From the NCBI RefSeq assembly GCF_028464145.1, contig NZ_JAQPCG010000004.1:310001-374000 (forward strand): DNA of 64,000 nucleotides. The letters are read 5' to 3'. The stretch comes from Maribacter sp. PR1. GTDB taxonomy: Bacteria; Bacteroidota; Bacteroidia; Flavobacteriales; Flavobacteriaceae. The notes beneath the pieces are model-generated. The model was not told the origin of the DNA. It did no database searches and saw only the letters and a list, made by a program, of their open reading frames with translations. Below, piece by piece: positions 1 through 6,492 of this stretch. Both the position numbers and the translations under genes were made by a program. Every line of letters starts with the position of its first letter. The stretch's first letter is position 1.

Positions 1-669
1 GAATACGAAATGGCAAAAGCAAAATCCGAAGCTTCTTTTTTAAAACTTTTGGATATTTTCAAGCAACATCACGACAACCCCAAGCATTCATTCCATACTA
101 TTTCTACCATTAATTTCCTTTCCGAAGCTCTAAAGCAAACAATAGTCGAAAAAGATATTGAATTATTGGTAATGGGTACCCAAGGCGCTTCTGGGACCAA
201 GGGCATTATTTTCGGAAGCAATACCGTAAATGCAATGGAAAAAATTACAGAATGCCCTTTATTGGCCGTTCCACAAAATGTAAAATTTTCACCCCCTAAA
301 GAAATTGTTTTTCCAACAAATTTCAAATCCACTTTTAAACGAAGGGAACTTGTCTATCTTATTGAAATTGCAAAAATGCATGAAACAGCTATTCGATTGC
401 TATACGTAAGTAAAAAACAAGATTTAACAGAATTACAAGAAACCAATAAACTATTGTTGGAAGATATTATGCAATCTATTGAGCATAGCTTTCATAACCT
501 AACCGAAAAAGATGTATCCGATGGTATAACCTCATTTGTTGAAAGTAGAAATAGTGATATGATTGCATTTATAAACCATAAGCACTTTTTCTTCAGTAGC
601 GTCTTCTCTAAACCATTGGTAAAGGAAATTGGATATAAGGCCATCGTACCAATCTTGGCCTTGCACTGA
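1..669 (+). CDS. Universal stress protein (UspA family), 5' end outside the window
   Basis: The reading frame is open from base 1, and the first in-window ATG (base 10) lies inside the protein rather than at its start. The residues that follow contain the UspA nucleotide-binding signature G-x2-G-x9-G-S, visible as GTQGASGTKGIIFGSN, near residue 57 counted from base 10. A second, weaker alpha/beta half follows (residues about 95-219), as expected for the two-domain UspA proteins of about 270-280 residues common in Flavobacteriia, so roughly 50-60 N-terminal residues are missing. The family has a cytoplasmic stress-response role, with ATP binding inferred from the motif. The second domain lacks the G-x2-G-x9-G motif. 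Family assignment is firm; the specific stress is unknown. Confidence 0.85.
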   Translation, partial: EYEMAKAKSEASFLKLLDIFKQHHDNPKHSFHTISTINFLSEALKQTIVEKDIELLVMGTQGASGTKGIIFGSNTVNAMEKITECPLLAVPQNVKFSPPKEIVFPTNFKSTFKRRELVYLIEIAKMHETAIRLLYVSKKQDLTELQETNKLLLEDIMQSIEHSFHNLTEKDVSDGITSFVESRNSDMIAFINHKHFFFSSVFSKPLVKEIGYKAIVPILALH

Positions 670-824
670 TATCTAAAAATATAATTAATACAGCAAATTG
701 AATTCATTTTCAACAAAATGTATAGCGCATAGTCCCCTGCAGGATGCTTCCACACCATACTCTGAATGATGGGCATAATTTGCAACAATCATTAATATTC
801 ATCGTCTATATAGTAAAACACTTT

Positions 825-1889
825 ATGAATAAAACAATTATAAGACTAATTCTTATTTTAACTATTACGACTTCAATCAGTTGTCATCAAAACAAAAACT
901 TATTGAATAATGCGAATCCAACCGAAAAGGGATTCTCTCAATCAAAATTAGATTCATTAGGCAGGTATTTAGAGGATACAGGTTCTGAAGCTTTGATGAT
1001 TCTGACAGATGGAAAAATTGTTTATGATTGGGGAAATACAGATAAAAAACTACTTGTACATTCCATTAGAAAAGCTTTGCTAAATTCTCTTTATGGAATC
1101 TACATTGAAAATGGAACAATTGATACAACTATGACCATTGGCCAACTCAAAATAGATGATATTAATCCACTAACGGAAATAGAAAAAACAGCTACCATAG
1201 CAGATTTATTGAAATCAAGGTCTGGTATTTATCATAACGCAGCAGCAGTTTCAGAAGGTATGTTGGCATCAATGCCTGAACGTGGTATACACAAACCAAA
1301 TGAAGCCTATTACTACAACAATTGGGATTTCAATACCCTTGGATATATTTTGGAAAAACAAACTGGAAAAACGATTTTCGATTTGTTCAATCAACACATA
1401 GCGAGACCATTAGGAATGGACTATTCAAATGATTACATAACAGTTAAAAATCCTGATGATAACTGGACAATCCCGAATGTGGACGGGTTTTATCAGTTTG
1501 AGGAAGATAAATCAAAATACCCTGCTTACCACTTTAGATTATCCGCAAAAGATTTAGCTCTTTATGGTCAACTCTATTTAAATAGAGGGGAATGGAATGG
1601 CAAGCAAATCATTCCAAAAAAATGGATTGAACTTTCTACTAAACCATATTCGATTACAAATGAAGATTATGGAATCGGATATGGTATGCTTTGGAATGTT
1701 TTAATTCCTAACGAAAACAGAAAATCTAAATCATTCTTTCATACTGGTGTTGGTATTCATATGCTCGGAGTTTATCCCGAATCAAATCTTGTTTTGATAC
1801 ATCGAGTAGATACAGAAAAAGAATATGAATTCCATCAAGGAAATTTCTACCAAATGATATCAAAGGTTTGGGATTCAAAAGAAAAATAA
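825..1889 (+). CDS. Serine hydrolase lipoprotein, class C beta-lactamase/penicillin-binding-protein fold
   Basis: The ATG at 825 is preferred over an in-frame ATG at 744 because it begins a lipoprotein signal peptide ending in the lipobox TSISC with Cys20. The catalytic SxxK motif is S80-I-R-K83, followed by a tyrosine/asparagine motif (YYYNNWDFN) and a C-terminal HTG triad (FFHTGVG). This is the class C beta-lactamase-type serine hydrolase family of esterases, D-aminopeptidases and beta-lactamase-like enzymes. The protein should be anchored in the outer or inner membrane facing the periplasm. The substrate cannot be predicted. It stands alone, with a repeat-rich spacer behind it. Annotation as a true antibiotic beta-lactamase is not supported. 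Confidence 0.85.
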   Translation: MNKTIIRLILILTITTSISCHQNKNLLNNANPTEKGFSQSKLDSLGRYLEDTGSEALMILTDGKIVYDWGNTDKKLLVHSIRKALLNSLYGIYIENGTIDTTMTIGQLKIDDINPLTEIEKTATIADLLKSRSGIYHNAAAVSEGMLASMPERGIHKPNEAYYYNNWDFNTLGYILEKQTGKTIFDLFNQHIARPLGMDYSNDYITVKNPDDNWTIPNVDGFYQFEEDKSKYPAYHFRLSAKDLALYGQLYLNRGEWNGKQIIPKKWIELSTKPYSITNEDYGIGYGMLWNVLIPNENRKSKSFFHTGVGIHMLGVYPESNLVLIHRVDTEKEYEFHQGNFYQMISKVWDSKEK

Positions 1890-2027
1890 AAACTAGGTCC
1901 AATAATGCATATACAACATAGCTACTTCAGGCTATTTGATAGGTTCATATGTCTTTATGAAGTCGAAAAAAAATAAATTTGGCTTGTTTAGGAAAATAAA
2001 ATTAACAACAAAAATTTAAAAATTGGG

Positions 2028-2083
2028 CTCGTGCATAATCCGAAAAGTTAGCGTCTTTTTACACGCTACTTTTCATATACGAG
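2028..2083. repeat. Long imperfect hairpin
   Basis: The outer arms CTCGT (2028-2032) and ACGAG (2079-2083) enclose inner arms AAAAGTTAGCGT (2043-2054) and ACGCTACTTTT (2063-2073). These pair with one bulged base and leave a short T-rich loop. It is not followed by a U-tract and therefore does not look like a simple terminator for the upstream serine hydrolase gene. Confidence 0.5.
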
Positions 2084-2128
2084 ACCGAGGATGTCCAATT
2101 ATTCATTTCATTTTTATTTTCCCTAAAC

Positions 2129-2152
2129 GTATTCATCGGTCGCTCCGCTCGG
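2129..2152 (+). repeat. 24-base direct repeat, copy 1
   Basis: An exact 24-base match to 2348-2371, beginning GTATTCATCGG and ending CTCCGCTCGG. The sequence diverges on both sides of the match. The two copies are 219 bases apart. Confidence 0.8.
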
Positions 2153-2347
2153 TCGCCTGCGGCGTACTTTTGTTGCACAGCTCGCGCAGTCAACGCACCA
2201 AAAGCGAGTGGACATCATCGCCGCGCTCTGTCAGATTACAAAGTCCGTAGGATAAGGGACCTTTTACCATGAACGCCGCTATGGCTAATCTACTGGACAT
2301 ATCAGGACACTAAATGTAATTATTCATGCCCTGCCCATTTAAATAAG

Positions 2348-2371
2348 GTATTCATCGGTCGCTCCGCTCGG
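2348..2371 (+). repeat. 24-base direct repeat, copy 2
   Basis: Exact second copy of 2129-2152. It is GC-rich in an otherwise AT-rich spacer. It could be a dispersed repeat of this genome; a genome-wide count would tell. Confidence 0.8.
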
Positions 2372-2444
2372 AAGGTCGGCAAATTTTGTTTCCAATACCA
2401 CAAAATCCAGAAAGGTAGCGTCCGCTCTTGTGGACTACTTGACG

Positions 2445-2491
2445 AACTATGGAACGGATCTTACCCGAAGACAGCTATCCGTCCCATAGTT
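2445..2491. repeat. Near-perfect 15-base inverted repeat (hairpin)
   Basis: AACTATGGAACGGAT (2445-2459) pairs with ATCCGTCCCATAGTT (2477-2491) with one mismatch and a 17-base loop. It ends 84 bases before the first DUF6090 gene. No T-tract follows, so it is either a processed or regulatory RNA structure in the leader or a recombination-related structure. Confidence 0.6.
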
Positions 2492-2575
2492 GAACAGATT
2501 TTGCTATATTTCCGTAGAAATCACCGAACTGCGTTTAGCAGGTCGTTATGCTTCATTATGACCAAACAATAAACA

Positions 2576-3370
2576 ATGATAAAGTTCTTTAGACGTATTC
2601 GGCAACAACTGCTCTCTGAAAACAAATTCAGTAAATATCTGATTTACGCCCTTGGTGAGATTATACTTGTTGTTATAGGAATTTTGATTGCGTTACAGAT
2701 CAATACATGGAACCAGGAACGGGTAAATTCCCGGGAAGAGCAGCGTATATTTCAAGACCTTTCAGAGGAATTGGAATTCAATAAATTTCTTCTACAGTAT
2801 GGAAGTAATACGATGTTGGAAGTACTTGCTGCCACTGAACGAATATTGTCCAGAATCAATGATATTGAATACAATTATAGCGAGAAAACATTTAATCAGG
2901 ATTTAGATAAACTTACGTGGGTTTGGGTTTCGGGAAGACCTACAACGCTGTATGATGTACTTAGTGCTTCAGGCGATTTCAAGCTTATTTCTTCTCCCGT
3001 ACTCCGTAAAAAACTGGCCGATTTGAAACGCAATCAGGAGTCCTTGATAAAATTTGAGGAAATTCAAAACCGCTTTGTGGATGAACAAGTACGACCATTT
3101 TTAAATCGAAATGCAGACAGGACGAAAGTAAGATCTGTATTTAACAATGGGGCAAAAAGGGTAACTATTCACCATAACTCCGTTTTCCCTTCCAATTCCG
3201 AGAAGTTATTTGAAAATAGGGAATTTGCCAATCTCTTGACCGATCTTATTTTTTTTACTTCAAGAATCGAGGTTAACTATAAAAGGTTACATATGGACAT
3301 TGCCCAAATAGATTCTATAGTCTATGCCAAATACCCCGACTTGGAGCCAAAAAAATTCAATCCATATTAA
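2576..3370 (+). CDS. DUF6090 family membrane protein, copy 1 of a tandem array
   Basis: The 264-residue protein begins with the DUF6090 N-terminus: a basic amphipathic segment (MIKFFRRIRQQLLSENKFSK), one transmembrane helix at about residues 22-43 (IGILIALQIN at its end), then a predicted helical soluble part. The function of the family is unknown; the topology suggests a single-pass inner-membrane protein with a large soluble C-terminal domain. The first 129 bases are about 90% identical to those of the copy at 4356, and 38 bases (2600-2637) match the copy at 3499 exactly, while the C-terminal parts are unrelated at sequence level. No neighbouring gene explains its role. Confidence 0.85.
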   Translation: MIKFFRRIRQQLLSENKFSKYLIYALGEIILVVIGILIALQINTWNQERVNSREEQRIFQDLSEELEFNKFLLQYGSNTMLEVLAATERILSRINDIEYNYSEKTFNQDLDKLTWVWVSGRPTTLYDVLSASGDFKLISSPVLRKKLADLKRNQESLIKFEEIQNRFVDEQVRPFLNRNADRTKVRSVFNNGAKRVTIHHNSVFPSNSEKLFENREFANLLTDLIFFTSRIEVNYKRLHMDIAQIDSIVYAKYPDLEPKKFNPY

Positions 3371-3498
3371 ATGAAATTCTTCAAATTAAAAATGATGAAT
3401 TAATAAAAACGAATGGTGACAATTTGTATATGTAATGACTTGTTCTCTCCTACTTATAGCCTAGAATCTTTTGCTACGCTATCAGAAACCGCAAACCA

Positions 3499-4221
3499 AT
3501 GATAAAATTCTTTAGACATATCCGGCAACAACTGCTCTCTGAAAACAAATTCAGTAAATACCTCCTCTATGCAATTGGTGAAATTATTTTGGTGGTCATT
3601 GGAATCCTGATTGCACTTCAAATTAATAATTGGAATGAAACCAATAAATTGAATACAAGGGAACTTACTTTATTGAAAGAATTAAAAACGAATCTTAAAA
3701 TAAATATTGCAAATCTTGAAAACGATATTGATAAACAGGTTAAGAGTGTTAAAAGCTTTAATTACATAATAAATCTTCCCAATAGTAATCTACCGTATAG
3801 TGATTCCATTCCAAGCTATTTGTCCGATATAGATTATGCACCAGACGTTATTTTGGTTTCTTCGGCATTTCAAACCTTAAAATCTTCCGGACTAGAATTA
3901 ATACAATCAGATACTTTGAGAATAGAAATCGTAAATTTATTTGAAGTGGATTACCCAAAACTCATGCAAGAAACTAGAAGGATTGAAGACCAACTTTGGT
4001 CAGCTGTGGTAATCCCACTTTTCCAAAAGCATTTGAGTAATAATAATACCGGTTGGATTCCCAATGATTATGATAGTTGGTTAAAGGATAAAGAATTTTT
4101 TAACATGGTAAGTTTTAGAGACAATCTAAGGAAAAGTTCAACCAATTATAAGGAAGTAGCAGTGGAGCAAACAAAAAATGTGATTTATCTTATTGAAAAA
4201 GAGCTGACAAGGAGAGAATAA
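3499..4221 (+). CDS. DUF6090 family membrane protein, copy 2
   Basis: A 240-residue paralogue of the gene before it. It has the same basic start (MIKFFRHIRQQLLSENKFSK), the same transmembrane helix (residues about 22-43) and a different C-terminal helical region of about 195 residues. The bases just before the ATG (CAAACCAATGATAAAATTC) resemble those before copy 3 (CAACAACCAATGATAAAATTC), so the conserved block extends slightly into the leader. A 31-base hairpin repeat follows the stop codon. The 128-base gap after copy 1 makes co-transcription possible. Its function is unknown. Confidence 0.85.
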   Translation: MIKFFRHIRQQLLSENKFSKYLLYAIGEIILVVIGILIALQINNWNETNKLNTRELTLLKELKTNLKINIANLENDIDKQVKSVKSFNYIINLPNSNLPYSDSIPSYLSDIDYAPDVILVSSAFQTLKSSGLELIQSDTLRIEIVNLFEVDYPKLMQETRRIEDQLWSAVVIPLFQKHLSNNNTGWIPNDYDSWLKDKEFFNMVSFRDNLRKSSTNYKEVAVEQTKNVIYLIEKELTRRE

Positions 4222-4243
4222 AGAAAGCGCCACAATATGCATC

Positions 4244-4274
4244 ATGTTCCTTGTGAGCATGAGCTCACAACGCC
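4244..4274 (+). repeat. 31-base hairpin repeat after DUF6090 copy 2
   Basis: Contains a perfect inverted repeat, TTGTGAGC (4251-4258) and GCTCACAA (4263-4270), around ATGA. It matches 5137-5167 at 28 of 31 positions. It starts 22 bases after the stop codon of the gene. It lacks a T-tract, so it is not a classic terminator. Confidence 0.7.
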
Positions 4275-4355
4275 ATATACACCTACGGTTGTGCGTCATT
4301 ATTTCCCGCTCAAAGGATTAAATATTTATCCTACCTTTCTAGAAACCAACAACCA

Positions 4356-5114
4356 ATGATAAAATTCTTTAGACGCATCCGGAAACAATTACTCTCCGAA
4401 AACAAATTCAGTAAATATCTGATTTACGCCTTTGGTGAAATAATCCTTGTTGTTATCGGAATTTTGATTGCGTTGCAGATCAATAATTTAAATGAAACTA
4501 GGAAGCAAAATGACCTAGAGCAAGACTATCTATTTGCATTAAAAAAGGAATTTGAGAACAACCTAGTCGAAGTAAATCGGGTAATTGAACTAAATACCGC
4601 CTTACTAAAAAATGCTCAAGAATTATCAAGGTATACAGGGCCAAATACTCCCAAAATAACCGAAAAGGAATTTGGACAACTATTTTTTGGCGCAGTTAAT
4701 TCAGAAGTGCAATATCGTCCTGGCTCTGGAGTAACCAATGAAATAATCAGTTCCGGTAAACTGAATATTTTTCAAAACAAAGAACTAAAAAATGCACTGG
4801 CCACCCTCGATGGCTTAATGCTAAGAATACGATTTCAAGAAAATAATGAGTTGTCAAAGCATAGGGGTGCCTTACTGGATTTTGGACAAGATAAGGTGAG
4901 TATGCGTAGAATGGTTTTTGATGCTTACGGTGAAACGTTTGGCATGGACAAGGGCAAGTTTTTAGACAGTAATTTACATCTATTACGTTCTTTAGAATTC
5001 GATAATCGACTTGTGGGATTCATTGCTACTTCTGGCTTTTTAGAAGGGAGATACGTCGAACTCAAACAACAAATAGAGCAAATAATAGCCATTATTGACA
5101 ATCAAATTGAATAA
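4356..5114 (+). CDS. DUF6090 family membrane protein, copy 3
   Basis: A 252-residue protein with the family N-terminus (MIKFFRRIRKQLLSENKFSK), a single transmembrane helix at about 22-43 and a divergent charged helical C-terminus. The DNA of its first 43 codons differs from copy 1 at 13 positions, mostly third codon positions or conservative changes, in contrast to unrelated C-terminal codons. It is followed by the second copy of the 31-base hairpin repeat. The pattern suggests duplication with exchange of the 5' cassette or strong selection on the N-terminus. Its function is unknown. Confidence 0.85.
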   Translation: MIKFFRRIRKQLLSENKFSKYLIYAFGEIILVVIGILIALQINNLNETRKQNDLEQDYLFALKKEFENNLVEVNRVIELNTALLKNAQELSRYTGPNTPKITEKEFGQLFFGAVNSEVQYRPGSGVTNEIISSGKLNIFQNKELKNALATLDGLMLRIRFQENNELSKHRGALLDFGQDKVSMRRMVFDAYGETFGMDKGKFLDSNLHLLRSLEFDNRLVGFIATSGFLEGRYVELKQQIEQIIAIIDNQIE

Positions 5115-5136
5115 CGAAGGTTGAACTATATATATG

Positions 5137-5167
5137 ATGTTCATTGCGAGCATAAGCTCACAACGCC
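5137..5167 (+). repeat. 31-base hairpin repeat after DUF6090 copy 3
   Basis: Second copy of the repeat at 4244-4274. The arms TTGCGAGC (5144-5151) and GCTCACAA (5156-5163) pair with one mismatch around ATAA. It lies 22 bases after the stop codon, exactly as for the first copy. Confidence 0.7.
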
Positions 5168-5309
5168 CCGTAAGTAAAAGACCTAATTTGGAGAATAAAA
5201 AATATTATTGCTGGCTATTTCTGTATTTGGAATATGCCGAATATTAACTAAAGGCATAATCAAACCCAAAATAGACTGATTATACCTTATACCTATTCTA
5301 AATATAAAC

Positions 5310-6182
5310 TCAGGTTTGGGCGAAGGTCAACATTCCACCAATTGAGGGTAGTGGTTTGTATACATTCATTTCAATATAGTATCTAACTTTTATCCTACAA
5401 CTGCCAAACGTTGGATCGCTAACCTCAATAATCTTTTCAATTTGTCCTGTAGTCATATAGGGTGTTAGACGTATTCGCAATAGTCCTTCATCATCTGCGT
5501 TCAGAAAACCATCTTTCTCAATAAAATTCAGATGAACTAAATTGGAGCTCCCCCCTAGTTCAACAACTCTCCTTAATTGACTTCCAGGCAACCTAGTGAA
5601 CTGTGCATCTGAAAAGAAATTGTTCGAAGGATACCACTCCCAAAAACCAGTTGGTTGATCATCAATAGTCTGAGTAATCTCAAATTCTGCAGAACCGTTT
5701 CCAAAATCAGCAGCATCAAGTAAATTAACTGAAGTTTGATAAACATTTACACTATATTTTGGTGTCAAGGTAATTGTAGTCGACCTTTGGTCAATAGTCC
5801 CAGTATTGTCCTGTATGCGCAATGTTATATGCTTTTCGAAAGCAATTTTTTCTTCTGGTGATTGATAAGCGTGAAAGACTTCATACGTTCCATCCGGTAA
5901 AGGGTTGGTCCCATTCAAAGCGGGAGCTAGGTCTAAGTTCAATCCCGGTAGAATAGATATAACATCAGATTCTAGGTCGCCCCAATCAATAAAAATTCTT
6001 CTGACGGATTTTTTCGTTACCATTCTGACTTTAACAACCACACTATCGGAGGTTATTTCCAAGTCTGAAAGAAAATTTACAAATTTTTTCGGTTCTAATA
6101 CCTTGACTACTGAATCAAAAGAGTTTAAGTCGTTTACCTTTTTTTTTTCGTTCTTTTCTAGAACATTTGCTATTGTTTCCAT
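5310..6182 (-). CDS. Uncharacterised protein with PKD-like beta-sandwich features
   Basis: The 290-residue protein has no signal peptide: it begins METIANVLEKNEKKK, a charged helix. A segment with PKD-type features lies at about residues 50-125, including IDWGD, a proline/asparagine-rich loop, and DGTYEVFHAY followed by a beta-strand containing HITLRIQDN. The rest is predicted to be beta-rich. PKD-like domains usually mediate extracellular or surface binding, so the missing export signal is odd; a different start or a structural role is possible. It sits between the DUF6090 array and the GH3 gene, on the opposite strand from the array, 310 bases from the GH3 stop codon. Its function is unknown. 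Confidence 0.7.
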   Translation of the reverse strand: METIANVLEKNEKKKVNDLNSFDSVVKVLEPKKFVNFLSDLEITSDSVVVKVRMVTKKSVRRIFIDWGDLESDVISILPGLNLDLAPALNGTNPLPDGTYEVFHAYQSPEEKIAFEKHITLRIQDNTGTIDQRSTTITLTPKYSVNVYQTSVNLLDAADFGNGSAEFEITQTIDDQPTGFWEWYPSNNFFSDAQFTRLPGSQLRRVVELGGSSNLVHLNFIEKDGFLNADDEGLLRIRLTPYMTTGQIEKIIEVSDPTFGSCRIKVRYYIEMNVYKPLPSIGGMLTFAQT

Positions 6183-6492
6183 TAAATATATTTTAGTGGG
6201 GGAGGATTAATGAGGAACTATCACCAAATTATGTTATTAGACTTAAGTCTCCGTATCACTTTGTACAAACCGTATTAGATTACGTATAATCTGTAGGAAT
6301 TTACGACGTCTCGAAAAGAGTAAGCTATCAATTCAATTGTTTCAATAATTTACCTTGGCCTTTAAAACCTTTAGAAAAAAATATAAATCAAACTGTCGCC
6401 ATTTTAAATATTCACACAGTTATTATTGAAAAAAATACAGGCAATCGTCACGATTGCCTGTATCTTCATCTAAAATTGGGGGAACTACCTGA
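6183..6492. other. Intergenic region between the PKD-like gene and the GH3 gene
   Basis: This AT-rich 310-base spacer should hold the promoter of the PKD-like gene (reading left from 6182) and, at its right end, the terminator of the GH3 gene (6430-6462). No further gene is visible. Confidence 0.6.
6430..6462 (-). terminator. Rho-independent terminator of the GH3 gene
   Basis: A perfect 12-base stem TACAGGCAATCG (6436-6447) / CGATTGCCTGTA (6451-6462) with a three-base loop. On the minus strand it is followed by a T-tract (the A-run at 6430-6435). It lies about 30 bases downstream of the GH3 stop codon. Confidence 0.9.

Larger units (their letters stand above)
1890..2575. other. Repeat-bearing, locally GC-rich intergenic region without a recognisable gene
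   Basis: This 686-base spacer contains a 24-base direct repeat (two copies), two imperfect or near-perfect hairpins, and a GC-rich patch at about 2130-2250 that differs sharply from the AT-rich surroundings. An open frame at 2023-2250 exists but has arginine- and serine-rich low-quality sequence, spans the repeat and hairpin, and resembles no protein I know, so it is not called. The composition and structured repeats suggest acquired or recombination-derived DNA. Confidence 0.6.

Noticed and set aside
2023-2250. Open frame of 75 codons in the GC-rich spacer
   Set aside because: It spans the hairpin and the direct repeat, has low-complexity arginine/serine-rich sequence and no recognisable similarity.
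1890-5200. Integron gene-cassette array
   Set aside because: No integrase is visible, core sites do not match RYYYAAC/GTTRRRY, and the hairpin repeats are shorter than known attC sites. It is kept only as a weak possibility in the findings.
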